Assembly (NCBI RefSeq): GCF_009720865.1
Contig: NZ_WNLA01000018.1
Coordinates: forward strand, 62,001-126,000
DNA from: Pseudoduganella ginsengisoli
GTDB taxonomy: Bacteria; Pseudomonadota; Gammaproteobacteria; Burkholderiales; Burkholderiaceae_D
DNA length: 64,000 bases
Direction of reading: 5' to 3'
The notes beneath the pieces were generated by a model. It was not told where the DNA came from and made no database searches. It was given only the letters and a program-made list of their open reading frames with translations. Positions 1-7,218 of the stretch are shown here, piece by piece. The position numbers were made by a program, and so were the translations under genes. Within the stretch, counting starts at the first letter, position 1; the number at the start of each line of letters is the position of its first letter.

Positions 1-77
1 ATGGCGCCATAGGCAGCGGCTGCCAGCAGCGCCAGTACCAATGGCAGCAGCGCCCAGTCCCAGCGGTTCGGTGTCAT
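1..77 (-). CDS. Membrane protein N-terminus, partial
   Basis: Reading on the minus strand from an ATG at 77, the frame stays open to the window edge and gives about 25 residues starting MTPNRWDWALLPL and running into an Ala/Leu-rich hydrophobic stretch. This looks like the cytoplasmic start and first transmembrane helix of an inner-membrane protein. The WDW-then-hydrophobic start resembles ABC-transporter permease subunits, but too little is visible to name a family. The rest lies outside the window. Confidence 0.4.
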   Translation of the reverse strand, partial: MTPNRWDWALLPLVLALLAAAAYGA

Positions 78-556
78 GGCCGGGCGCGTGGCCAGGCCGG
101 CGGCGGGTTGGCCGCGGTGTGGTGCAGTCAGCAAGGAAGCCTCCGTCAGGATGGTTCGGCTTCCCTTTCATATGCGCTTGTCATGCCATCGATGCGCCGC
201 GCGCAGCTGCGGCATGCCGGCCTGCTGCATAGGCAGGTGCGGTATCACGGCAAGAAGTTGGGATGGGAGCGCCGCCGGCGGATGCCTGGACAGCGTTTGC
301 CATCATCCGCCTGGGGCGCGATGACGGCGAGGAGGGGAATCCTGCTTTATCGGGCCTGGGCGGTACCGGCTACTGGCCGGCTACAACTATCACTCGAACA
401 AGTACCCATGAAGGGGATTCCATAAAATTCAGACAGCGTGGATTGTAGGCGGGCGGGAATATTGGGGTCAAGAAATAGCTTGTAACAGGCGCTTACAATT
501 ACCCGATCGCCGCGGCGTTGCGCGGGGACGGCCGCCCTGGGCCGTCCGCAGTACAT
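78..556. other. Intergenic region without a convincing gene
   Basis: About 480 bases without a supported gene. Several short overlapping frames exist, but they have no ribosome binding site and look like GC-rich shadows. A hairpin at 526-547 has 8-bp GGACGGCC/GGCCGTCC arms and a 6-base loop. It lies just past the stop of the minus-strand gene at 557 and could help end its transcript, but it has no T-run. The promoter of the partial minus-strand gene at 1-77 must also lie here. Confidence 0.5.
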
Positions 557-961
557 TTACTGCCTGGCCGCATCGGCATTGGCATCGGCAGCGCTGACGG
601 TCCGCCTGGTTGCCGCTTCAACAGCCTGCGTGGCCTGGGCCGTGACCTGGTTGACGGCTTCGGTGGCGGTACGCGCCATGCCGTCGGCCACAATGGCGGT
701 GGCTTGCTGGTTGGCGCTCCACAGCTGGCCCCACGCCTTTTGCTGCAGCTTGGCGGCGCTTTCAAACAATGCCTGCGACGTGTCGAGCATGGCGCGCACG
801 GCTTGCTGCTGGATGATTTGCGTGGACGTCGTCAGCCATTCCTGCCAGCCATGCTGGAAGACTTCGCCGTACAGGCTGCTGAGTTTGCGCCACATATTGT
901 CCACTTCGCCGGCGCCGGGGTAAGCAGCGGCGGAAGGGGGAGGTTGGACGAAATCGCTCAT
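557..961 (-). CDS. Small phasin-like protein
   Basis: 134 residues, no signal peptide. After a Pro/Ala-rich first 20 residues the chain is almost entirely predicted amphipathic helix, rich in Ala, Gln and Thr, with heptad-like spacing around residues 45-125. This is the look of phasins, which coat polyhydroxyalkanoate granules, and of related helical proteins. No catalytic motif is visible. It stands alone: the upstream deacetylase gene ends 103 bases away on the same strand. The phasin assignment rests on composition and length only; it could be another small coiled-coil protein. Confidence 0.55.
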   Translation of the reverse strand: MSDFVQPPPSAAAYPGAGEVDNMWRKLSSLYGEVFQHGWQEWLTTSTQIIQQQAVRAMLDTSQALFESAAKLQQKAWGQLWSANQQATAIVADGMARTATEAVNQVTAQATQAVEAATRRTVSAADANADAARQ

Positions 962-1063
962 GGGACGCTCCTTTATAAAATCAAGATGGCAGGAGGCGCC
1001 AGTGTATGCAAACCGTGCGAGCCGTGGCGCGCGAATTGTCGCCCGATCATGTCCGCGGGTTGG

Positions 1064-1885
1064 TTACATGCTTTCATGCCAAACGGGCCAGTGCGCTGGC
1101 GTTACGCGGCACTCTTGCAGCAGCGCGGCAAATTCCGGGCTCGACAGCCACGCATATTCGCGCAGGCGGAACGGCTCCAGGCTGTGACTGTGCCGGGGCA
1201 GGGCCGGATGGCACATGGCCAGCGCTCCTTGCGGCGGTACGCTGCGCAGCCATTTGCGCCACAGAACCGCCAAATCCGCGCCGCTGGATAAATCGTAGAC
1301 GCCAAGAAAATCGCGATTGGCGGAATGGCCGGCAATCCGCGCCCGCCGGTGCAAGGCACGCGCGCCGAGCAAGCCGATGATGGCGGCCTTGGCGCCGCGC
1401 CAGCGCTGCGGGCGGGTATCGCGTATGTGCACGCCGGCGCCATAGCGGCTTGCGGCCAGCACATCCAGCAGCGCGTCGCGGATCATCGGGAACTGGTGCA
1501 CGTGTTCGTGGCCGTCCACGAAGACGGGCGGGCGTCCCGTCAACTGGCAAAAGCGGTCCAGCTGGGCCGCTATGATGGTGCGCACGCGTTCCGGCTTCAG
1601 TGTGCGCATCCATGCCGCCACCATCACGCCTGGCAAGGTGGCGGCATTGCTATACGCTGCATGGGCCAGCGCGCTGGTGAAATCCAGATGCAGGCCCAGG
1701 CCGGCATCGGCGCTGTGCAGCGCTTCGATCGCGGCGCGTGCTGGCCGTCCAAGCGACATCACACTGGCGGACGTGACAATCCCGCGCTGCGCCAGCTCAA
1801 TGACAGCATCATCGATGGCCGGGTGCATGCCGACGTCGTCGGCATTGATGATCAGGGGGGCGGCGTTGCGCGGCTGGCCTGTCAT
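1064..1885 (-). CDS. ChbG/YdjC-family deacetylase, LgmC/NaxD-like
   Basis: 273 residues. The start motif LIINADDVGMHPAIDDAV carries the Asp-Asp pair of ChbG/YdjC carbohydrate deacetylases, and later VDGHEHVHQFP and MCHPA supply the metal-binding and catalytic histidines. NaxD of Francisella and LgmC of Bordetella belong to this superfamily; they remove the acetyl group from undecaprenyl-phosphate-linked N-acetyl-hexosamine before transfer to lipid A. Last gene of the four-gene operon; its ATG at 1885 overlaps the stop of the GtrA gene by 4 bases (ATGA), which fixes the start. The family is clear; the polyprenyl-sugar substrate is inferred from neighbours. Other YdjC proteins act on chito-oligosaccharides. 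Confidence 0.85.
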   Translation of the reverse strand: MTGQPRNAAPLIINADDVGMHPAIDDAVIELAQRGIVTSASVMSLGRPARAAIEALHSADAGLGLHLDFTSALAHAAYSNAATLPGVMVAAWMRTLKPERVRTIIAAQLDRFCQLTGRPPVFVDGHEHVHQFPMIRDALLDVLAASRYGAGVHIRDTRPQRWRGAKAAIIGLLGARALHRRARIAGHSANRDFLGVYDLSSGADLAVLWRKWLRSVPPQGALAMCHPALPRHSHSLEPFRLREYAWLSSPEFAALLQECRVTPAHWPVWHESM

Positions 1886-2262
1886 CGCGCAAATGCCCAG
1901 CATTTGCCGGCCATGAACGTCATGGCGGCCACCAGCACGGTGACCAGCGCTTGCAGCGGCAGGTAGTACTGTACGCCCACGTGCGCCAGTGCTGCCACGT
2001 ACAGCAGCTGGTTCAGCATCAGGCCCGCCAGCGACGTGGCCAGCCAGCGGGGCAGGCTGGCGCGCCAGCGCCGGGTGCTGCCGTAAGTGTAGCGGCAATG
2101 GCCCGTAAAACTCGCGGCAAAGGCTGGAAGAAAGGCCAGTGGATTGGCCCAGGCAGGCGGCAGGCCGCATATCGCCACGGCCAGCCACATGGCGCCGAGG
2201 TGTACTGCGGCCGCCGTGGCCCCAACGGCGAGGAAAGCCGGCAACGAAGCGCGCACGGCCAT
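1882..2262 (-). CDS. GtrA-family membrane protein, probable lipid-linked sugar flippase
   Basis: 126 residues with four hydrophobic segments (roughly residues 8-28, 33-52, 72-92, 97-117), the size and layout of the GtrA/DPMS-like family that moves undecaprenyl-phosphate-linked sugars across the inner membrane. In Bordetella the flipping step of the glucosamine pathway is given to LgmD. The start at 2262 gives MAVRASLPAFLAVG; a longer upstream reading is only the other frame of the glycosyltransferase C-terminus. It begins 1 base after the stop of the GT2 gene and overlaps the deacetylase by 4 bases, so translation is likely coupled. Confidence 0.85.
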   Translation of the reverse strand: MAVRASLPAFLAVGATAAAVHLGAMWLAVAICGLPPAWANPLAFLPAFAASFTGHCRYTYGSTRRWRASLPRWLATSLAGLMLNQLLYVAALAHVGVQYYLPLQALVTVLVAAMTFMAGKCWAFAR

Positions 2263-2263
2263 G

Positions 2264-3286
2264 TCAAGGCGCCGCCCGTGGCCGCAGTGGCTGTGGCTGT
2301 TCCGTCTGCCCGACGGCGCTGTGGTCAACCCGCCGGTCCAGGATATACAGGGGCCGCTGCTTGGTCTCTTCAAAGATGCGGCCCAGGTATTCGGCAATCA
2401 CGCCGAGGCAAATCAGCTGGATGCCGGACAGCAGCATCATGCCGGAGGCCAGCGTGGCCCAGCCGGACAAAGCATTGCCAACAATGAGTTTTTCCGCGGC
2501 TATATACAAGCCATAGGCGATTGCCAGCAGGGAAATCACGACCCCGGCCAGCGAGACCATGCGCAGCGGCTTCATGGAAAATGACGTCATGCCCAGGGAC
2601 GCCAGTTCCAGCAATTGCCACCATTTGAATTTACTGTTGCCGGCCGTGCGCGCTTCCGCGTCAAACGGCAAGACGCGGGTTTTAAAGCCCATCCATGCAA
2701 ACAAGCCTTTCATGTAGCGGGTCCGTTCCGGCAATTGCAGCAACGCTTGCACGACCCGGCGGTCCAGCAGGCGGAAGTCGCCCGCGCCGGACGGGATGCG
2801 GAACCGTTCGCCGCCCTGCAGCAAGCGGTAAAACAGCCGCTTGGCGCTGCGCATCACCCAGCTTTCCCGGTCGCGCGAATGTTGCGCGGCGATGGCCATG
2901 TCGACGCCGTCGCGCCACGCGGAAATCATTTCCGGCAGCATGCCGGCGGGATGCTGGCCATCGCCATCCATGGTAATGACCGCGTCGCCCCGTGCCGCCG
3001 CCAAGCCCGCCGTCAACGCAGCTTCCTTGCCGAAATTGCGTGACAAATGCAGTAATTGCACGTTGGCGCCGTGCCAGCTGGTTTCGAATTGCGCGACGAC
3101 GTCTTCCAGTCCGTCGTTGCCGCCATCGTTGACAATGACGGCTTCCCAGTCGACCCCGCAGCGCTCCAGCATATGCGCCACGCGGGGCAGCAGGATTGCC
3201 AGCGACGGCGCTTCATTGAGTACGGGCAGCACGACGGAAACAGACTGCCGCCCGTGGCGGCGCCGCTCGATGGTATGTAAGGTCAT
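2264..3286 (-). CDS. GT2 polyprenyl-phosphate glycosyltransferase, LgmA/FlmF2/ArnC-like
   Basis: 340 residues. The N-terminal GT-A domain shows VVLPVLNEAPSL, a VNDGGNDG motif and the metal-binding DGDGQHP (near residue 107). Two C-terminal transmembrane helices (about 240-265 and 278-302) precede EYLGRIFEETKQRPLYI, the standard tail of DPMS/ArnC/GtrB enzymes that load a sugar onto undecaprenyl phosphate on the cytoplasmic face. The ATG at 3286 has GGGAG five bases upstream; a GTG at 3292 overlapping the previous stop is the alternative. Second gene of the operon. The sugar cannot be read from sequence; the neighbouring deacetylase points to an N-acetyl-hexosamine. Confidence 0.85.
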   Translation of the reverse strand: MTLHTIERRRHGRQSVSVVLPVLNEAPSLAILLPRVAHMLERCGVDWEAVIVNDGGNDGLEDVVAQFETSWHGANVQLLHLSRNFGKEAALTAGLAAARGDAVITMDGDGQHPAGMLPEMISAWRDGVDMAIAAQHSRDRESWVMRSAKRLFYRLLQGGERFRIPSGAGDFRLLDRRVVQALLQLPERTRYMKGLFAWMGFKTRVLPFDAEARTAGNSKFKWWQLLELASLGMTSFSMKPLRMVSLAGVVISLLAIAYGLYIAAEKLIVGNALSGWATLASGMMLLSGIQLICLGVIAEYLGRIFEETKQRPLYILDRRVDHSAVGQTEQPQPLRPRAAP

Positions 3287-3288
3287 GG

Positions 3289-4698
3289 TCACTCCCGGAT
3301 CAGGCTGCGGCGGTTGCCGGTATATACGATGCGTTCCTGTGGAATATTCAGGCGGGTGACATCGCTATTGTCGAGGACGGCATAGCGCTCGCCACGGGGA
3401 TCGGGCATGGGCTGGAAGGCAATGCGGTCGTGTCCGTAAAACGCCGATGAAAACGCCGGCTTGCAGCGGTAAGGAAGGATCGATCCTTCCGTCGCCACGC
3501 GCTGGTAAGCAGTGGCCAGCATGCGGTCGGACTGGGTTTCCACCTTTTGCACGATCCACGGCGTGCCGCCCAGCACGGCCAGCGCACCGAGCATGGCGCC
3601 CACGGCGCTGATGCGCTGGCGCGCGGCGTCGGCCTGTTCCAGCCATTGCGCGGCGAGCACGGCAAATGGCGGCACGGCCGTCAGCGCGTAAGTCCAGATA
3701 ATGTTGCGGCTGAAGGTAAAGAACAGCAGCGGCGTCAGCACTGCGCACCACAGGTAGCGCGTCAGCGCCGCGTTGGCTGTGGGCTGTCTGCTCCACAGGA
3801 TCGCCAGGCGGTTGAAGAAAACGCCCAGCCACGGCAGGATGGCCCCGGCCCAGAACACCCACTCCGCGCCAATCGGCTGGCGGTGTGCGGTGCCATAGCG
3901 GTCACCCGTCCAGCCGGGTTCGAGAAAACGGGCGAAATGTTCGCCGACGATGAAATAGCGGAGGAATCCCGGGTACGCCTGTTCGGCTGCCACGTACCAC
4001 GGCACGCAAATGGCCAATGCCAGCGCAACACCGCCCAGGTCCCACAATGCACCCAGGAATACACGTACTTGGCGCTGCCATACGGCATAAGCCAGCAATG
4101 GCATGCCGATCAGTGCCCACGTTGCCAGGCCCTTGGCCAGCGCACCCAGGCCGACCATGGCCCAGAACGCATAGCGCCAGCGCTGACCCTGCGCGCGGCC
4201 ACTGTTGAGTGCGCGCCACGCGAAATATTGCGCTGCGAAAATGACCGCCATCTGTACAGCATCCGTCATGACGGTACCTGCCGTCACATAAAACAGTGGC
4301 GACGTCACCAGGATCAGCAAGACGGGCAAGCGCCGCGCCTGGCCCAATTGCCGGGTGAACGCGACAGCGATCCATGCAGTCAGGGCGCTCAGCAGCAATG
4401 CAGGCAGGCGCGCGGCAAATTCCGACACGCCGAACACGGACATGGAGGCAGCGCTGGTCCACGTCGACAGCGGGGGCTTGGCAAAGAACGGCGTTGCCGC
4501 ATCCATGTGCGGCATCAGCCAATAGCCGTGCACAGCAGTCTGGCGCGCCAGTTCGCCATAACGGGCTTCCGTCGTATCGGCCAGCGCCGCCGCCCACATC
4601 AGCCAAAGCCGTGCGGCCAGCAAGACCAGCACGGCCGCCAGCATCCATGCGGACCAGCGGGAAGAAGACGGCGCAGTGTCATTACGGGCGTGCTGCAT
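3289..4698 (-). CDS. ArnT-like lipid A glycosyltransferase, LgmB/FlmK-like
   Basis: 469 residues, GT83/PMT family. After the first helix comes the periplasmic catalytic loop with DTTEARYGELA and FFAKPPLSTW, matching the ArnT pattern (acidic pair, later KPPL). About ten further hydrophobic segments follow and a short soluble C-terminal tail. ArnT enzymes transfer an aminosugar from undecaprenyl phosphate to lipid A phosphate in the periplasm; LgmB and FlmK do this with glucosamine or galactosamine. First gene of the operon, divergent from the response regulator. ATG at 4698 is preferred to a GTG at 4710; neither has a strong ribosome binding site. No arnA/arnB L-Ara4N synthesis genes are nearby, which argues for a hexosamine donor. 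Confidence 0.85.
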   Translation of the reverse strand: MQHARNDTAPSSSRWSAWMLAAVLVLLAARLWLMWAAALADTTEARYGELARQTAVHGYWLMPHMDAATPFFAKPPLSTWTSAASMSVFGVSEFAARLPALLLSALTAWIAVAFTRQLGQARRLPVLLILVTSPLFYVTAGTVMTDAVQMAVIFAAQYFAWRALNSGRAQGQRWRYAFWAMVGLGALAKGLATWALIGMPLLAYAVWQRQVRVFLGALWDLGGVALALAICVPWYVAAEQAYPGFLRYFIVGEHFARFLEPGWTGDRYGTAHRQPIGAEWVFWAGAILPWLGVFFNRLAILWSRQPTANAALTRYLWCAVLTPLLFFTFSRNIIWTYALTAVPPFAVLAAQWLEQADAARQRISAVGAMLGALAVLGGTPWIVQKVETQSDRMLATAYQRVATEGSILPYRCKPAFSSAFYGHDRIAFQPMPDPRGERYAVLDNSDVTRLNIPQERIVYTGNRRSLIRE

Positions 4699-4746
4699 GG
4701 CAGGAAACACAAGAAAAACAGGAGGCGCCAGCGTAGCAAACCATGT

Positions 4747-4763
4747 ATTAAGAGTGCGTTAAC
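4747..4763. promoter_or_regulatory. PmrA-box-like direct repeat
   Basis: On the minus strand the sequence reads GTTAAC, five bases, CTTAAT: two TTAA-core half-sites with an 11-bp period. This is the spacing of PmrA-type OmpR-family boxes (CTTAAT-N5-CTTAAG). It lies between the ArnT-like operon and the response-regulator gene, about 12 bases before a consensus minus-10. The match is by eye; the family link comes from the adjoining PmrAB-like genes. Confidence 0.5.
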
Positions 4764-4769
4764 TTACGC

Positions 4770-4783
4770 TTGATTATAATCAA
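4770..4783. promoter_or_regulatory. Palindromic minus-10 region shared by divergent units
   Basis: TTGATTATAATCAA is a perfect 14-base palindrome. It contains TATAAT on the plus strand (4775-4780) and the same hexamer on the minus strand (4778-4773). It could serve as the minus-10 for both the two-component genes and the ArnT-like operon. A strong ribosome binding site, GAGGAGG, follows seven bases before the response-regulator ATG. Confidence 0.5.
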
Positions 4784-4802
4784 ACAATGAGGAGGAATAC
4801 CG

Positions 4803-5468
4803 ATGCGCGTGCTGTTGGTGGAAGACGATCCCATGATTGGGGAAAGCATGCAGCTGGGGTTGCGCAGCGAGCATTATGCGGTGGACTGGGTGCGGGACGG
4901 CGCCGGTGCGGAAAGTGCGCTGGCCGGGATGAATTACGACGTGGCGCTGCTGGATCTGGGTTTGCCGGGCAAAGGGGGACTGGCGGTGCTGACGGACTTG
5001 CGCCAGCGCGGCAATGACGTGCCGGTATTGATCGTCACGGCGCGCGACCAGACGGCAGCCCGTGTGGAAGGGCTCGACGCCGGCGCGGATGATTACCTGG
5101 TCAAGCCATTTGACCTCGATGAATTGCTGGCCCGCATCCGCGCCGTCATGCGCCGCCGGGTGTCGCGCAGCCGGTCTGTCGTGCGGCATGGACCGCTGGT
5201 GCTGGACCTGGCCACGCATGAAGCGAGATTCGACAACGCGCCGGTGCGCCTGTCGGCCCGCGAATTTGCCGTGCTGCGGGCACTGATGAATGAACCGGGC
5301 AGTATCGTCGGCAAGGCCAAGCTGGAAGAACAGTTATATGGCTGGGATGCGGAAATTGAAAGCAATGCGATCGACGTTTATATCCACCATTTGCGCCGCA
5401 AGTTCGGCACAAACTTTATTGTGACCGTGCGCGGGGTCGGCTTCAAGCTGGCGCCGCAGCCGCAATGA
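4803..5468 (+). CDS. OmpR-family response regulator, PmrA/QseB-like
   Basis: 221 residues. Receiver domain (1-115) with the acidic pair D8/D9, phospho-acceptor D51 (ALLDLGLPG) and the conserved Lys in YLVKPFD; then a winged-helix OmpR DNA-binding domain ending in the HHLRRKFG and TVRGVGFKL motifs. Length and motifs fit the QseB/PmrA/BasR group. GAGGAGG precedes the ATG. The stop overlaps the kinase ATG by 4 bases. Its position back to back with a lipid-A-type modification operon, with a PmrA-box-like repeat between them, suggests it controls that operon. Confidence 0.9.
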   Translation: MRVLLVEDDPMIGESMQLGLRSEHYAVDWVRDGAGAESALAGMNYDVALLDLGLPGKGGLAVLTDLRQRGNDVPVLIVTARDQTAARVEGLDAGADDYLVKPFDLDELLARIRAVMRRRVSRSRSVVRHGPLVLDLATHEARFDNAPVRLSAREFAVLRALMNEPGSIVGKAKLEEQLYGWDAEIESNAIDVYIHHLRRKFGTNFIVTVRGVGFKLAPQPQ

Positions 5469-6790
5469 ATACCATCCGCCGCCGTCTGCTGGCGGGCTTG
5501 CTGCTGGTGACGCTCGTGTGCGTGGCAAGCGCAGGTACGCTGCTGTACCGGTCGCTGCGCAAGGAAGTCAATGAATTGGCGGACTTGCAATTGCGCCAGC
5601 TGGTGACGGCGTTGCCGGACGAATTCACGCCCGGCATGGCGCTGCCCGCGCCGGAGGACCCGGAAGAAGAATTCGTGTTGCAGGCGTGGGACCAGCGTGG
5701 GGTATTGCAATTCACGTCGCGCCCCCATCCGGTAATCGGGCGCTACCTGTTGAACGGCTTTGATGTGGTCGAGGTGCAGGGCCAGCGCTGGCGCGTGTAT
5801 GGCGAAAACCGCCACCATTTTTACATTCAAGTGGCGCAGCAGTTGGCCGTACGCGAAGCAGTGACGGCGGAAATCACGCTGCGCAGCGGCGCGCCGTTGC
5901 TGGCGCTGGCCATTGCGCTGGTGCTGTTGCTGCTGTATGTGGTGCGGCGCGCCACCGTGCCGCTGGACCGGCTGGCGCGCGCCGTGGCGGACCGCTCGCC
6001 CGCCACGCTGGATCCGCTGAACCCCAACGGCTGGCCGTCCGACCTCAGTCCTGTGGTGCAGGCGCTCAATGGCTTGCTGGCGGCATTTGGCGACACGCTG
6101 GCATCGCAGCGCGTATTCATTGCCGACGCGGCCCACGAATTGCGTTCTCCGCTGACCGCCTTGAAATTGCAGGTGCAGCTGGTGCAGCGGGCCACGACGG
6201 ATGAAGAACGCAGCCATGCACTGGGCTTGCTGCAAGCGCGTCTGGACCGCGCCTCCCATCTGGTGCAGCAATTGCTGAGTCTTGCGCGTTTTGAAGCAGG
6301 CCACAGCGCGGCGGAAATGACGCGGCTGGATTTGGCGGAACTGTTGCGCTGCGCAGTGCCGGACCACGCGGCATTGGCGGACAGCCGCAATATTGACCTG
6401 GGTGTGGAGGCGCCGCAAGCCGTGTGGGTGGACGGCGACCCGGACAGCCTGCGTGTCTTGCTGAACAATCTTGTTGACAATGCCCTGCGCTATACGCAGC
6501 CGGGCGGCACGGTGGATCTGGAAGCGGCCTATGAACACGGCGCTGCCGTGCTGCGGGTACGGGATAACGGCCCCGGTGTGGCGCCGGAAGCCAGTGCGCG
6601 CCTGTTCGACCGCTTTTTCCGCGCGGGCAGTGGCGACGATGGCTGCGGGCTGGGGCTGTCCATCGTCAGCAATATCGCCCGCCATCACCAGGCCGGCGTA
6701 TCGGTCGATCACAACCCGCGTTCGGACGGCACGCGGGGCCTGGTCGTGACTGTCCGGTTCCCCGTGCCGCCGGCTCGGGGAACTCCGTGA
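5465..6790 (+). CDS. Sensor histidine kinase, PmrB/QseC-like
   Basis: 441 residues. Transmembrane helix 1 at about 7-28, periplasmic loop 30-140, helix 2 at 143-161, HAMP-like linker, then a HisKA domain with phospho-acceptor H224 in DAAHELRSPL. The HATPase domain shows NLVDNALRYT, DNGPGV and GCGLGLSIV. The loop has an acidic run with an ExxE pattern (PEDPEEEF, residues 63-70); ExxE motifs in PmrB loops bind ferric iron, so metal or cationic-peptide sensing is plausible but inferred. Co-translated with the response regulator (ATGA overlap). Confidence 0.9.
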   Translation: MNTIRRRLLAGLLLVTLVCVASAGTLLYRSLRKEVNELADLQLRQLVTALPDEFTPGMALPAPEDPEEEFVLQAWDQRGVLQFTSRPHPVIGRYLLNGFDVVEVQGQRWRVYGENRHHFYIQVAQQLAVREAVTAEITLRSGAPLLALAIALVLLLLYVVRRATVPLDRLARAVADRSPATLDPLNPNGWPSDLSPVVQALNGLLAAFGDTLASQRVFIADAAHELRSPLTALKLQVQLVQRATTDEERSHALGLLQARLDRASHLVQQLLSLARFEAGHSAAEMTRLDLAELLRCAVPDHAALADSRNIDLGVEAPQAVWVDGDPDSLRVLLNNLVDNALRYTQPGGTVDLEAAYEHGAAVLRVRDNGPGVAPEASARLFDRFFRAGSGDDGCGLGLSIVSNIARHHQAGVSVDHNPRSDGTRGLVVTVRFPVPPARGTP

Positions 6791-6799
6791 AAAAAGTGT

Positions 6800-6830
6800 T
6801 TGACCTTCCCATGATGGGAATGATTAACCT
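6800..6830 (+). promoter_or_regulatory. CueR/MerR-type metal-responsive promoter
   Basis: Minus-35 TTGACC (6800-6805), a 19-bp spacer and minus-10 TAACCT (6825-6830). The spacer holds a perfect dyad TTCCCATGATGGGAA (6806-6820). The overlong 19-bp spacer with a dyad in it is diagnostic of MerR-family activation, and these boxes match the copper-type CueR promoters of copA genes as I remember them. It drives the cysteine-rich peptide starting at 6876. The matching regulator gene is not in this window. Confidence 0.75.
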
Positions 6831-6875
6831 GACTTTGCCGTCAAGTGATGGACGGTTCAACTTCAGGAGATCACC

Positions 6876-7067
6876 ATGCATTTCATTAATCGCTACGCCA
6901 AGCAATCGTCTTCTTCCACCTGCACGTGCCGCGTTTGCGCCGGCGCCGGCTGCACGTGCGGATGCACGCCGCAGCCCGCGGCGGCAGCATGCAGCTGCGG
7001 CCCACACTGCGGCTGCGGTGCGGATTGCCGCTGCAATGCCGCGCCGGCGGGCAATGCGCCGCGGTGA
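6876..7067 (+). CDS. Metallothionein-like cysteine-rich peptide
   Basis: 63 residues with 12 cysteines at 16, 18, 21, 26, 28, 30, 39, 41, 45, 47, 51 and 53, mostly CxC pairs, plus one His between them (H44). The layout is a short N-terminus, two Cys clusters (16-30 and 39-53) split by a Pro/Ala linker, and a Cys-free tail; no aromatic residue falls in the clusters. This is the look of a metal-storage peptide. AGGAGA lies five bases before the ATG, and a CueR-type promoter lies 46 bases upstream, so a cytosolic copper(I) or similar thiophilic-metal buffer is the best inference. I do not recognise a named family. Confidence 0.75.
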   Translation: MHFINRYAKQSSSSTCTCRVCAGAGCTCGCTPQPAAAACSCGPHCGCGADCRCNAAPAGNAPR

Positions 7068-7218
7068 CCGGGCATCGTGTATATGGCGGCGTATGGCTGC
7101 CCTATACAGTATGGCGGGCCTGCTGCGGAACAGCGGTCCGCTATAATGCGGCGACGAGGATGCCCGGCCAGCAGGCCCGGCATCCGCAAGCCTGTCCCAC
7201 CTTCCCCGGAAAACCGCC

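Noticed and set aside
518..1291. Plus-strand frame of 257 codons over the phasin-like and deacetylase genes
   Set aside because: It crosses the ends of two supported minus-strand genes, has Arg/Gly/His-rich shadow composition and no ribosome binding site.
1064..4698. Canonical L-Ara4N (arn) operon
   Set aside because: Only ArnT-like and ArnC-like proteins are present; the deacetylase is of the YdjC and not the ArnD type, and arnA/arnB are absent.
3547..4773. Plus-strand frame of 408 codons opposite the ArnT-like gene
   Set aside because: Antisense shadow typical of GC-rich DNA; the minus strand shows clear family motifs.
6787..7146. 119-codon frame overlapping the Cys-rich peptide gene
   Set aside because: It starts at a GTG inside the kinase stop region, crosses the CueR-type promoter and has no ribosome binding site; the 63-codon frame has one.
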